A DNA stretch of 64,000 bases from Variovorax paradoxus (GTDB lineage Bacteria; Pseudomonadota; Gammaproteobacteria; Burkholderiales; Burkholderiaceae_C): NCBI RefSeq assembly GCF_030811855.1, contig NZ_JAUSRN010000003.1:330158-394157 (forward strand), given 5' to 3'. This document shows positions 54,642-63,879 of this stretch, in pieces. The notes beneath the pieces are model-generated. The model did no database searches. It saw only the letters and a program-made list of their open reading frames with translations, and was not told the DNA's origin. Position 1 is the first letter of the stretch, and the number at the start of each line of letters is the position of its first letter. The position numbers and the translations under genes are program-made.

Positions 54642-57629
54642 ATGTTGTTGACCAAGAAAACAGCCCCCGCGAACAGTGCTTCGCGGCAAGGGGAACGCGA
54701 GTCTTCCGCGTTCATTCACAGCCTGCGGCGCGGCCTTTCGGGAGCGCTGCCCACCATGGACCGGCGCGCCTTTCTGCGGCGCTCGGGGCTTGGCGTGGGC
54801 GTAGGCCTGGCCGCGGGCCAGCTCACATTGATGCGCAAGGCCGAGGCGGCTGGCGATGCGCGGCCTGCCGCGATTGGCGCCGGCAAGGTCGAGATCAAGC
54901 GCACCGTGTGCTCGCACTGCTCGGTCGGCTGCGCCTCCGATGCGGTGGTCGAGAACGGTGTGTGGGTGCGCCAGGAGCCGGTGTTCGATTCGCCGATCAA
55001 CCTCGGCGCTCATTGCGCCAAGGGCGCCGCGCTGCGCGAGCACGGCCATGGCGAGTACCGCCTGCGCTATCCGATGAAGCTGGTCAACGGCAAGTACGAG
55101 CGCATCAGCTGGGACACCGCGCTCGACGAGATCACGGCCAAGCTGAAGGATCTGCGGCAGGCCAGCGGGCCCGATTCGGTCTACTGGATCGGCTCGTCCA
55201 AGCACAGCAACGAGCAGTCGTACCTGATGCGCAAGTTCGTGAGCTTCTGGGGCAGCAACAACTGCGACCACCAGGCACGCATCTGCCACTCCACCACGGT
55301 GGCCGGCGTCGCGAACACATGGGGCTACGGCGCCATGACCAATTCGTACAACGACATGCGCAACGCCAAGGTGGCGATGTACATCGGCTCCAACGCGGCC
55401 GAGGCGCACCCGGTCAGCATGCTGCACATGCTCCATGCCAAGGAGCATGGCTGCAAGATGATCGTGGTCGACCCGCGCTTCACGCGAACCGCGGCCAAGG
55501 CCGACGAGTACGTGCGCATCCGCTCGGGCTCCGACATCGCTTTTCTGTTCGGCATCCTGCATCACATCTTCAAGAACGGCTGGGAAGACAAGCAATACAT
55601 CAACGACCGCGTCTTCGGCATGGACAAGGTCCGCGAAGAGGTGCTGGCCAAGTGGACGCCGGACAAGGTCGAGGAGGCCTGCGGCGTGAAAGAGGCGCAG
55701 GTGCTCAAGGTGGCCACGTGGCTCAACGAGAACCGCCCCGGCACCGTGGTGTGGTGCATGGGCCAGACCCAGCACACCATCGGCAATGCCATCGTGCGGG
55801 CCTCGTGCATCCTGCAGCTGGCGCTCGGCAACGTGGGCAAGACGGGCGGCGGCACCAACATCTTCCGCGGCCACGACAACGTGCAGGGCGCTACCGACGT
55901 GGGCCCCAACCCCGACTCGCTGCCAGGCTACTACGGCATCGTCGAAGGTTCGTGGAGGCACTTTGCCGCCACCTGGGGCGTCGACTACGAATGGATCAAG
56001 GGTCGCTTCGCCTCGCCCGCGATGATGACCAAGCCGGGCATCACCGTGTCGCGCTGGATCGACGGCGTGCTCGAGAAAAACGAACTGATCGACCAGGACT
56101 CGAACCTGCGAGGCGTGTTCTATTGGGGCCACGCGCCCAACTCCCAGACGCGCGGCCTCGAGATGAAGCGCGCCATGGACAAGCTCGACCTGCTGGTGGT
56201 GGTCGACCCGTATCCTTCGGCCACGGCCGCCATGGCCGCGATGCCGGGCAACCCGGATGACCTCAACAAGAACCGCGCCGTCTACCTGCTGCCCGCGTGC
56301 ACGCAGTTCGAGACCAGCGGCTCCGTGACGGCGTCGAACCGGTCGCTGCAATGGCGCGAGAAGGTGATCGACCCGCTGTGGGAAAGCCGCAGCGACCACA
56401 TGATCATGCAGCAGTTCGCCGACCGCCTGGGCTTCGGCAAGGAGCTCAGCAAGAACTTCAAGATGCAGAAGGTCAAGGGCATGGACGAGCCCCTGCCCGA
56501 CGACATCCTGCGCGAGATCAACAAGACCTGCTGGGCTGTGGGCTACACCGGCCAGAGCCCCGAGCGGCTGCAAGCGCACATGCGCAACATGGGCGCTTTC
56601 GACGTGCGCACGCTCAAGGTGAAGGCCGGCGTGAAGGACAAGGTCAACGGCTACGACCTCACCGGCGACTACTTCGGCCTGCCGTGGCCCTGCTACGGCA
56701 CGCCGGAACTCAAGCACCCGGGTTCGCCCAACCTCTACGACACGTCCAAGCACGTGATGGAAGGCGGCGGCAACTTCCGCGCGAACTTTGGCGTGGAGCG
56801 CGACGGCAAGAACCTGCTGGCCGAGGACGGCTCGCATTCGGCCGGCGCCGACATCACCACCGGCTACCCCGAACTCGACCACGTGCTGCTCAAGAAGCTG
56901 GGCTGGTGGGACGAGCTCACCGAGGCCGAGAAGCCGAAGGCCGAAGGCAAGAACTGGAAGACCGACAGCTCGGGCGGCATGATCCGCGTGTTCATGAAGA
57001 ACCACGGCTGCCATCCGTTCGGCAATGCCAAGGCGCGTGCGGTGGTCTGGAACTTCCCGGACGCGATTCCGCAGCACCGCGAACCGCTGTACGGCAACCG
57101 GCCCGACCTGATGGCCAAGTACCCGACGCACGACGACAAGATGGCGTTCTGGCGCCTGCCCACGCTCTACAAGAGCGTGCAGCAGAAGAACATCGCCGAC
57201 AAGGTGCACGAGAAATTCCCGTACATCATGACCTCCGGCCGCCTGGTCGAATACGAGGGCGGCGGCGAGGAAACGCGCTCGAACCCCTGGCTCGCCGAGC
57301 TGCAGCAGGAGATGTTCATCGAGATCAACCCCAAGGTCGCGGCCGAGAAGGGCATCCGCAACGGCGAGCGCGCCTGGGTGCACACGCCCACCGGCGCCAA
57401 GCTCAACGTGCAGGCGCTGGTCACCGAGCGCGTGGGACCCGACACCGTGTTCATGCCGTTCCACTTCTCGGGCCACTGGCAGGGCGTCGACATGCTCGGC
57501 TACTACCCGGCGGGCGCGGCGCCCGTGGTGCGCGGCGAGGCCATCAACACCGGTACCACCTACGGGTACGACAGCGTGACCATGATGCAAGAGACCAAGA
57601 CCACGATCTGCAACGTGGAAAAAGCATAA
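54642..57629 (+). CDS. Exported formate dehydrogenase, catalytic molybdopterin subunit
   Basis: Periplasm-facing formate dehydrogenase catalytic subunit, 995 residues. A twin-arginine signal MDRRAFLRRSGLG starts at residue 39, so the n-region is unusually long (a start at 54756 is conceivable). The [4Fe-4S] site is CSHCSVGCASD. The Mo ligand is Cys215 in QARICHST, the position held by selenocysteine in E. coli FdnG. Bis-MGD-binding segments include NVQGATDVGPNPDSLPGYYG and IMTSGRLVEYEGGGEETRSN. Electrons go via the following Fe-S subunit to the cytochrome b subunit and quinone. Confidence 0.94.
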   Translation: MLLTKKTAPANSASRQGERESSAFIHSLRRGLSGALPTMDRRAFLRRSGLGVGVGLAAGQLTLMRKAEAAGDARPAAIGAGKVEIKRTVCSHCSVGCASDAVVENGVWVRQEPVFDSPINLGAHCAKGAALREHGHGEYRLRYPMKLVNGKYERISWDTALDEITAKLKDLRQASGPDSVYWIGSSKHSNEQSYLMRKFVSFWGSNNCDHQARICHSTTVAGVANTWGYGAMTNSYNDMRNAKVAMYIGSNAAEAHPVSMLHMLHAKEHGCKMIVVDPRFTRTAAKADEYVRIRSGSDIAFLFGILHHIFKNGWEDKQYINDRVFGMDKVREEVLAKWTPDKVEEACGVKEAQVLKVATWLNENRPGTVVWCMGQTQHTIGNAIVRASCILQLALGNVGKTGGGTNIFRGHDNVQGATDVGPNPDSLPGYYGIVEGSWRHFAATWGVDYEWIKGRFASPAMMTKPGITVSRWIDGVLEKNELIDQDSNLRGVFYWGHAPNSQTRGLEMKRAMDKLDLLVVVDPYPSATAAMAAMPGNPDDLNKNRAVYLLPACTQFETSGSVTASNRSLQWREKVIDPLWESRSDHMIMQQFADRLGFGKELSKNFKMQKVKGMDEPLPDDILREINKTCWAVGYTGQSPERLQAHMRNMGAFDVRTLKVKAGVKDKVNGYDLTGDYFGLPWPCYGTPELKHPGSPNLYDTSKHVMEGGGNFRANFGVERDGKNLLAEDGSHSAGADITTGYPELDHVLLKKLGWWDELTEAEKPKAEGKNWKTDSSGGMIRVFMKNHGCHPFGNAKARAVVWNFPDAIPQHREPLYGNRPDLMAKYPTHDDKMAFWRLPTLYKSVQQKNIADKVHEKFPYIMTSGRLVEYEGGGEETRSNPWLAELQQEMFIEINPKVAAEKGIRNGERAWVHTPTGAKLNVQALVTERVGPDTVFMPFHFSGHWQGVDMLGYYPAGAAPVVRGEAINTGTTYGYDSVTMMQETKTTICNVEKA

Positions 57630-57639
57630 GGAGGGCACC

Positions 57640-58263
57640 ATGGCTCGAATGAAATTTGTCTGTGACGCAGAGCGTTGCATTGAATGCAACAGCTGCGTCA
57701 CCGCCTGCAAGAACGAGAACGAGGTGCCCTGGGGCGTGAACCGCCGCCGCGTGGTCACTCTGAACGACGGGGTGCCGGGCGAGAAGTCGATCTCGGTGGC
57801 CTGCATGCATTGCTCCGACGCGCCCTGCATGGCGGTGTGCCCGGTGCAGTGCTTCTACCGCACCGATGAAGGCGTTGTGCTGCACGACAAGGACGTGTGC
57901 ATCGGCTGCGGCTACTGCTCGTATGCCTGCCCCTTTGGCGCGCCGCAATTTCCGTCGCAAGGCACCTTCGGCGTGCGCGGCAAGATGGACAAGTGCACCT
58001 TCTGCGCCGGCGGCCCCGAGACCAACGGCTCCGAAGCCGAGTTCGAGAAGTACGGCCGCAACCGGCTGGCCGAAGGCAAGCTGCCGGCCTGCGCCGAGAT
58101 GTGCTCGACCAAGGCGCTTCTGGCCGGCGACGGCGACGTGGTGGCCGACATCTTCCGCACCCGCGTGGTCCAGCGCGGCAAGGGCGCCGAAGTCTGGGGC
58201 TGGGGCACCGCCTACGGCTCGCAGCAAGCGGGCAAGCCGCCGGTAAACGGAGTGCAGAAATGA
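57640..58263 (+). CDS. Exported formate dehydrogenase, iron-sulfur beta subunit
   Basis: A 207-residue four-cluster ferredoxin-like subunit (FDH3/DmsB type). The sixteen expected cysteines fall in CIECNSCVTACKNEN, CMHCSDAPCMAVCP, CIGCGYCSYACPFGAP and CTFCAGG together with CAEMCSTKAL. It has no signal peptide and no membrane anchor, so it should be co-exported with the catalytic subunit. It starts 10 bp after that gene with GGAGGG before the ATG, and overlaps the small lipoprotein gene by 4 bp. Confidence 0.95.
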   Translation: MARMKFVCDAERCIECNSCVTACKNENEVPWGVNRRRVVTLNDGVPGEKSISVACMHCSDAPCMAVCPVQCFYRTDEGVVLHDKDVCIGCGYCSYACPFGAPQFPSQGTFGVRGKMDKCTFCAGGPETNGSEAEFEKYGRNRLAEGKLPACAEMCSTKALLAGDGDVVADIFRTRVVQRGKGAEVWGWGTAYGSQQAGKPPVNGVQK

Positions 58264-58514
58264 AGCGGCCGGGCCTTATCGCCCTGGGTGTTGCGCTGAC
58301 CGCAACCTGCCTCGTGGCCTGCGGCGAGAAGCCGCAGACCAACGCGCAAGGCGTGAAGCGCGATGCCGTGCCGTGGAGCGGAACGAGCAGCCAGCAGAAC
58401 GCTGGCACGGTGTTCACCGCGCCCGGTTGGAAGGTGGGCGACAAGACCGCCTGGCAGCAGCAGCTCAAGACCCGCACGCAGAACGGGCAGAACGAATACA
58501 ACAAAGAGAACTGA
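58260..58514 (+). CDS. Small lipoprotein in the formate dehydrogenase operon
   Basis: An 84-residue exported lipoprotein: signal peptide MKRPGLIALGVALTATCLVAC, lipobox LVAC (Cys about 21). The short polar mature part includes RDAVPWSGTSSQQNAGTVF, GWKVGDKTAWQQQLKTRTQ and a C-terminal NEYNKEN. No known domain. ATGA overlap with the Fe-S subunit and 11 bp to the cytochrome gene show it is an integral operon member, perhaps an envelope assembly or stability factor. It is found in no family I can name. Confidence 0.8.
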   Translation: MKRPGLIALGVALTATCLVACGEKPQTNAQGVKRDAVPWSGTSSQQNAGTVFTAPGWKVGDKTAWQQQLKTRTQNGQNEYNKEN

Positions 58515-58525
58515 ACGGAGAGCTT

Positions 58526-59749
58526 ATGAAGCAAGCGCTGACCGCTCTGGTTCTTTGTTGCGCCGCGCTGGGTTCGGCCTTCGGGCAGGCGCAGCCGCCG
58601 GCCGCACCCGGAACCACGTCCGCTCCCTCGGCGCCCGGGGTGAGCGCCACGCCGGCGCAGCCTACGGGTGGCATCCGGGGCCAGAACATCTTCGAGGTCA
58701 AGCCCGAAGCCAGCGACGACCCCAACTACCTCAACCAGACCAATGGCGAGCGCATGCGGGTGCAGCCGGGCAACAACGCGCCCATATGGCGCCAGGTGGG
58801 GCAGGGCGTGACCGGCTACAGCAGCCTGCCGAAGAGCGAAGCGCCCGAGGCCGGCAACCTGATCCAGCCTTCGGTGCAGTACCCGGGTTCGCGCTACACC
58901 ACGGCCGGCGAGGCTTGGCGCCAGGTGCGCAACAACTGGATCATTCCCTACGGCGCGGCGCTGCTGTTCGTCACGCTGCTTGCGCTGGCGATCTTCTATT
59001 TCACGCGCGGCCCCATCCGTCTGCATGGCCACGAAACCGGCCGCAAGATCGAGCGCTTCACGCCGTTCGAGCGCGCCACGCACTGGTCGAACGCCATCGC
59101 GTTCGTCACGCTTGCGATCTCCGGCATCGTGATGGCCTTCGGCAAGTTCTTCCTCTTGCCGTGGATGGGCCTGACGCTGTTCGGCTGGATCGCCTATGCG
59201 CTCAAGAACGTGCATAACTTCGTCGGTCCGCTCTTCGTCATCACGACGGTGTTCATGGTGTTCACCTTCATTCGCGACAACCTCCCGCGCGCGGGCGACC
59301 TGAAGTGGCTCGCGCGCTTCGGCGGCCTCTTCGGCGGACGGGAAGTGCCGTCGCACCGTTTCAACGCGGGCGAGAAGGTCGTGTTCTGGGGCGGGGTGCT
59401 GTTCCTCGGACTCTTCGTCATCGCCTCGGGGCTCTTCCTGGACAAGCTGCTGCCGGGCTTCGTCTACACGCGCGGCGAGATGCAGGTGGCGCACATGGTC
59501 CACGGCATCGCAACCTTGCTGATGATGGCGATGATCATGGGCCACATCTACATCGGCACCCTGGGCATGACGGGCGCCTACAAGGCCATGCGCACCGGCT
59601 ACGTCGACGAGACCTGGGCCAGGGAGCACCACGAGCTCTGGTACGACGACATTGCCGCGGGCAAGATTCCGGCGCAGCGCTCAGTGCCGGACGGCTCGGT
59701 GGTGCCGCCCGTACGGCCCGCGATATCCGCCGAAGGAAAGCTCTCATGA
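58526..59749 (+). CDS. Exported formate dehydrogenase, cytochrome b gamma subunit with periplasmic N-terminal extension
   Basis: A 407-residue membrane subunit that takes electrons to the quinone pool. A signal peptide (1-20) is followed by a Pro/Ala-rich, then structured periplasmic region of about 130 residues. One membrane helix lies at about 147-165, and then the b-type cytochrome domain with four helices. Candidate haem ligands: His in ERATHWSNAIAF, KNVHNFVGPLF and the MVHGIATLL/MGHIYIG pair. E. coli FdnI is 217 residues and lacks this extension. It overlaps the next gene by 4 bp. Confidence 0.92.
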   Translation: MKQALTALVLCCAALGSAFGQAQPPAAPGTTSAPSAPGVSATPAQPTGGIRGQNIFEVKPEASDDPNYLNQTNGERMRVQPGNNAPIWRQVGQGVTGYSSLPKSEAPEAGNLIQPSVQYPGSRYTTAGEAWRQVRNNWIIPYGAALLFVTLLALAIFYFTRGPIRLHGHETGRKIERFTPFERATHWSNAIAFVTLAISGIVMAFGKFFLLPWMGLTLFGWIAYALKNVHNFVGPLFVITTVFMVFTFIRDNLPRAGDLKWLARFGGLFGGREVPSHRFNAGEKVVFWGGVLFLGLFVIASGLFLDKLLPGFVYTRGEMQVAHMVHGIATLLMMAMIMGHIYIGTLGMTGAYKAMRTGYVDETWAREHHELWYDDIAAGKIPAQRSVPDGSVVPPVRPAISAEGKLS

Positions 59750-60159
59750 AAAAGCTGTCGTTGAATTTCTGCATGCTGGTGCTCGCGCTGGCTGCGCCTG
59801 CGGCCTGGGCCAAGTTGCCGCCGCCGCCCGCCACGCCCGAGGCAAAAGCCAAGGCCGCCGAAACCGCCGCAAAGACGGCCTGGACCGCCAAGGTCGATGC
59901 CTACAAGCTCTGCCAAGCGCAGGACCGCGTGGCGGCCAAGTACCGTGCGAGCGCGGCGTCGGCCGCCAAGCCGGTGTCAACGGCAGTTGTGGCCACGCCA
60001 CCCTGCTCCGACCCCGGCCCCTTCGTCTTTGCGCCGCCGCCGGACGCCAAGCCCATCGAGGCTGCGGGCGCGCATTCGCCGGCGACCACGGCCGCTTCGC
60101 CGCCCAGCACCACGCAGCCTGACGCCGCCGTCAATCCTGCGCCGAAGAAAGCGCAGTGA
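59746..60159 (+). CDS. Hypothetical exported Ala/Pro-rich protein in the formate dehydrogenase operon
   Basis: A 137-residue secreted protein: signal peptide (1-22, LVLALAAPAAWA), then an Ala/Lys helical region (EAKAKAAETAAKTAWTAKVD), two cysteines about 32 residues apart (KLCQAQ and PPCSDPGPF) that might form a disulfide, and a Pro/Ala/Thr-rich tail. I do not recognise a family beyond a vague resemblance to other operon-linked proteins. It overlaps the cytochrome gene and fdhD by 4 bp each, so it is fully embedded in the operon. Confidence 0.78.
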   Translation: MKKLSLNFCMLVLALAAPAAWAKLPPPPATPEAKAKAAETAAKTAWTAKVDAYKLCQAQDRVAAKYRASAASAAKPVSTAVVATPPCSDPGPFVFAPPPDAKPIEAAGAHSPATTAASPPSTTQPDAAVNPAPKKAQ

Positions 60160-61031
60160 CAACGCCGCTGCCGCCGTTGCCGCTCCCACGTCTCACACAG
60201 GCCCGCGCCGCACTGACGCGCGAGGTCGAGGTCGTCGATGAGCATGGCGCGCGCGGCACGGTTTCCATTCCCGCCGAGCGCGATCTCACGGTGTACGTGG
60301 ACCGGCGCGAGCTCGTCACGCTGATGACGCTCGGCGCCCAGCCCGAACTGCTGGTGCTGGGCTACCTGCTGAACCAGCGTCTCATCGAATCGGCCAGCGA
60401 CGTGGAGTCGGTCACGGTCGACTGGGAGGTGGGCGGCGCCGCGGTCAAGACCCACGCCGGCATCGACCGCATCGAGGAGCGCACCGCCAAGAAGGTGGTG
60501 ACCACCGGTTGCGGCCAGGGCAGCGTGTTCGGCGACTTGATGGCCGACATCGACCAGCTCGAACTGCCGCCCACGCGCATGACACAGGCGCAGCTCTATG
60601 CGCTGGTCAACGCCATTCGGCTTCAAGAGAGCACCTACAAGTCGGCCGGCTCGGTGCACGGCTGCGCGCTGTTCACGCTGGAGCCCGGCGATGCCGAGGC
60701 CACGATGCACTGCTTCGTCGAGGACGTGGGCCGCCACAACGCCATCGACACCATCGCGGGCTGGTGCGCCATGCAGCCGCCGGGCGCACTCGCGGGTGAC
60801 CGCGTGTTCTACACCACCGGCCGGCTCACGAGCGAAATGGTGATCAAGTCGGCCCAGATGGGCGTGCCCATCGTGGTTTCGCGCAGCGGCATCACGCAGA
60901 TGGGCCATGAGGTGGCCACGCGCGTGGGGCTGTGCGCCATTGGCCGTGCGACCAATCGGCACTTCGTCTGCTATGCGGGCGTCGATCGGCTGGTGCTGCA
61001 GCCCGAACTCGCGCGCCGCAGCCCGGCCTGA
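60156..61031 (+). CDS. fdhD: Formate dehydrogenase accessory sulfurtransferase FdhD
   Basis: A 291-residue cytosolic protein that transfers sulfur from IscS to the molybdenum cofactor of formate dehydrogenase. It has YLLNQRLIESASDVESV, the active-site-region VVTTGCGQGSVFGD (one Cys rather than the CxxC pair of E. coli), VHGCALF, FVEDVGRHNAIDTIAG and MGVPIVVSRSGIT. It starts at GTG overlapping the previous stop. It likely serves both the soluble and the exported enzymes in this island. Confidence 0.94.
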   Translation: MTTPLPPLPLPRLTQARAALTREVEVVDEHGARGTVSIPAERDLTVYVDRRELVTLMTLGAQPELLVLGYLLNQRLIESASDVESVTVDWEVGGAAVKTHAGIDRIEERTAKKVVTTGCGQGSVFGDLMADIDQLELPPTRMTQAQLYALVNAIRLQESTYKSAGSVHGCALFTLEPGDAEATMHCFVEDVGRHNAIDTIAGWCAMQPPGALAGDRVFYTTGRLTSEMVIKSAQMGVPIVVSRSGITQMGHEVATRVGLCAIGRATNRHFVCYAGVDRLVLQPELARRSPA

Positions 61032-61098
61032 GGCTGCTTCCTCTCGCGGTAAGCCCCTGAAACGCACCGGCGCCCGCGCGTCGGCTATCGTCTCGCCC

Positions 61099-63615
61099 AT
61101 GAATGCCTCCCTCCGCCTTGGCTGGCGCACCCTCTGGCGCGATCTGCGCGCTGGCGAGCTGCGCCTCTTGATCGTTGCCGTGCTGCTGGCCGTGGCCGCG
61201 CTCACGGCGGTCGGCTTCTTTGCCGACCGGCTGCAGGGCGGCTTGCAGCGCGATGCGCGGCAATTGCTCGGCGGCGATGCAGTGATCGTGAGCGACAACC
61301 CCACGCCGGCGGCCTTCATAGCGCAGGCCCGTGCTTTCGGCCTGGAGGGATCCGGCACCTACGGCTTCCCGACCATGGCACGTGCCGACGATGCCCAGGG
61401 CGGCGCCAGCAAGCTGGTCGCGCTCAAGGCCGTGGCCGCGGGCTACCCGTTGCGCGGCAGCCTGCAGACCGCAAGCAGTGCCGAGGCGCCAGGCACCGTC
61501 ACGCGCGACATTCCGGCGACGGGAGAGGCGTGGGTCGATGCTTCGCTGCTCGATTCGCTGGGGCTCAAGGTGGGCGACCCGCTTCTCCTGGGCGACACCA
61601 GCCTGCGCGTGGGCCGCGTGATCACGCTGGAGCCGGACCGCGGGGCGGGCTTCATGAGCTTTGCACCGCGCGTGATGCTCAACCAGGCAGACGTGCCGCG
61701 CACCGGCCTCGTCCAGCCTGCGAGCCGCGTCGGCTACCGCTATGCGGTGGCTGGCGACGAGGCGGCCGTCAAGCGCTTTTCCGATTGGGCCGAGGCCGCG
61801 ATCAAGAAGGGCGACCTGCGCGGCGTGCGGCTCGACTCCTTCGAGGGCGGACGCCCCGAAATGCGCCAGACGCTGGACCGCGCCGAGAAATTCCTGAGCC
61901 TGGTCGCGCTGCTCGCGGCGCTGCTCTCGGCCGTAGCCGTCGCGCTGGCCGCGCGCGGCTTCGCGGCCGGACACCTGGATGACTGCGCCATGCTGCGCGT
62001 GCTGGGCCAGAGCCAGCGCACCATTGCGCTGGCCTACTCGTTCGAATTCGCAATCGTCGGGCTCGTGGCCAGCGGCCTGGGCGTGGCGCTCGGCTTCGCC
62101 GTGCACTACGTCTTCGTCGTGCTGCTCGCGGGGCTGGTCGAAACCGCGCTGCCCGCGGCCACGTTGTGGCCGGTGGCGTTCGGCCTGGGCATGGGGCTCA
62201 CGCTGCTGTTCGCATTCGGCCTGCCGCCGGTGCTGCAATTGGCGCGGGTGCCTCCGCTGCGGGTGATCCGGCGCGACGTGGGCGGGCTCAAGCCCGCATC
62301 GCTCGCGGTGCTGGGCATCGGCGTGGCCGGCTTCGCGGCCTTGCTGATCGCGGCCAGCAGCGACCTGAAACTGGGCCTGATCGCCGTCGGCGGCTTTGCG
62401 GGCGCGGTGGCCGTGTTCGCGCTCTTGAGCTGGCTGGCGGTGTGGGTGCTGCGGCGCAGCGTCAATGAAACCACCGCGCCGCGCTGGCTGGTGCTGGCTA
62501 CGCGCCAGATCTCGGCGCGACCCGCCTATGCGGTGGTGCAGGTCAGTGCACTGGCCGTGGGCCTGCTGGCGCTGGTGCTGCTGGTGCTGCTGCGCACCGA
62601 CCTCGTCGCGAGCTGGCGCAAGGCCACGCCGCCCGATGCGCCCAACCGTTTCGTCATCAACGTCATGCCAGACCAGAGCACCGCCTTCCAGAAGTCGCTG
62701 CGCGATGCCGGCGTGAACAAGTTCGACTGGTACCCGATGATCCGCGGCCGGCTGGTGGCCGTGAACGGCAAGGCGGTGTCACCCGACGACTACGTGGAAG
62801 ACCGCGCCAAGCGGCTGGTGGATCGCGAGTTCAACCTCAGCAACAGCGTGCAGGCACCGCCGCACAACAGCATCGTCGCGGGCGTGTGGAAGCCTGACGC
62901 GCCAGGCGAAGTGAGCGTGGAAGAAGGCTTGGCCGAAACACTTGGCCTGAAGCTCGGCGACACGATGCGCTTCGACATCGGCGGGATGCAGAACGACGCG
63001 CGCATCACCTCGCTGCGCAAGGTCGACTGGGGCTCGCTGCATGCCAACTTTTTCGTGATGTACACGGTGGCCGCGTTGCCCGATGTGCCCGTGACCTACA
63101 TGGGTGCCTTCCGCGCGCCCGAAACCCGGGGCTTCGATAACGCACTGGTGCGCAGCTACCCCAATGTGACCAACGTCGACATGAGCGCCACCATCAACCA
63201 GGTGCAGCGGGTGCTTGACCAGGTGGTGCGCGCAGTCGAGTTCCTGTTCGGCTTCACGCTCGCGGCGGGTCTGGTGGTGCTGTTTGCCGCGGTCACGGCC
63301 ACGCGCGAAGAGCGCGCACGCGAGTTCGCCGTCATGCGTGCAGTGGGCGCGCGGGCCAGCCTGCTGCGCCAAGTGCAGCGTGCCGAACTCGTGGGCGTGG
63401 GCTTGCTCGCGGGCTTTCTGGCGAGCATCGTGGCTTCGGCCATCGGCTGGGGCCTGGCGCGCTATGTGTTCGACTTCACGTGGACCGCATCGCCCATCGT
63501 GCCGGTTGCCGGTGCGCTCGCAGGCGCGGTGCTGGCGCTGGCGGCGGGCTGGTGGGGCCTGCGCGACGTGCTGCGCAGGCCGGTGGTCGATACGCTGCGG
63601 CGGGCGGCGGAATAG
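61099..63615 (+). CDS. FtsX-type ABC transporter permease (YbbP-like)
   Basis: An 838-residue inner-membrane protein with the YbbP/MacB-type layout: one helix at about 22-42, a large periplasmic domain, then three helices at about 265-375. A central pair lies at 400-455 and 475-500, then a second periplasmic domain and a final FtsX block of three helices containing EERAREFAVMRAVGARASLL. Such permeases pair with an ATPase like YbbA. None is encoded next to it in the window, so the partner must lie elsewhere. The start (MNASLRLGWRTLWRDLR) is the first ATG leading into the basic N-terminus. Substrate unknown. Confidence 0.88.
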   Translation: MNASLRLGWRTLWRDLRAGELRLLIVAVLLAVAALTAVGFFADRLQGGLQRDARQLLGGDAVIVSDNPTPAAFIAQARAFGLEGSGTYGFPTMARADDAQGGASKLVALKAVAAGYPLRGSLQTASSAEAPGTVTRDIPATGEAWVDASLLDSLGLKVGDPLLLGDTSLRVGRVITLEPDRGAGFMSFAPRVMLNQADVPRTGLVQPASRVGYRYAVAGDEAAVKRFSDWAEAAIKKGDLRGVRLDSFEGGRPEMRQTLDRAEKFLSLVALLAALLSAVAVALAARGFAAGHLDDCAMLRVLGQSQRTIALAYSFEFAIVGLVASGLGVALGFAVHYVFVVLLAGLVETALPAATLWPVAFGLGMGLTLLFAFGLPPVLQLARVPPLRVIRRDVGGLKPASLAVLGIGVAGFAALLIAASSDLKLGLIAVGGFAGAVAVFALLSWLAVWVLRRSVNETTAPRWLVLATRQISARPAYAVVQVSALAVGLLALVLLVLLRTDLVASWRKATPPDAPNRFVINVMPDQSTAFQKSLRDAGVNKFDWYPMIRGRLVAVNGKAVSPDDYVEDRAKRLVDREFNLSNSVQAPPHNSIVAGVWKPDAPGEVSVEEGLAETLGLKLGDTMRFDIGGMQNDARITSLRKVDWGSLHANFFVMYTVAALPDVPVTYMGAFRAPETRGFDNALVRSYPNVTNVDMSATINQVQRVLDQVVRAVEFLFGFTLAAGLVVLFAAVTATREERAREFAVMRAVGARASLLRQVQRAELVGVGLLAGFLASIVASAIGWGLARYVFDFTWTASPIVPVAGALAGAVLALAAGWWGLRDVLRRPVVDTLRRAAE

Positions 63616-63642
63616 GGGTGAATCTTCCTGTCCAATAGCGGC

Positions 63643-63867
63643 ATGGAATACCCACCGAACGAACTCGCAGAACGGCTGACCGAGCTCGAGATCAAGTCGA
63701 GCTATGCCGAGGACCTGCTGGAGCAGCTGAACATGACGATCTACCGTCAACAGCAGCAGATCGACAGCCTGGTTCTTCAGGTCACGCAGCTGAAACAGCA
63801 AAGCCAGAACGCGGGGCAGGAGGGGGCGGCGCGCAATCTTCGCGACGAGCTGCCGCCGCATTACTGA
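63643..63867 (+). CDS. slyX: SlyX family protein
   Basis: A 74-residue coiled-coil protein of the SlyX family: LAERLTELEIKSSYAEDLLE, then LNMTIYRQQQQIDSLVLQV and a C-terminal DELPPHY that is characteristic of the family. Function unknown despite its name from the slyX-slyD region. It starts 27 bp after the permease gene. Confidence 0.92.
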   Translation: MEYPPNELAERLTELEIKSSYAEDLLEQLNMTIYRQQQQIDSLVLQVTQLKQQSQNAGQEGAARNLRDELPPHY

Positions 63868-63879
63868 AGCCCTGTTTTA

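Noticed and set aside
54597..57830. A 1077-codon minus-strand frame opposite the formate dehydrogenase catalytic gene
   Set aside because: Antisense shadow; the plus strand encodes a clear molybdoenzyme with all motifs.
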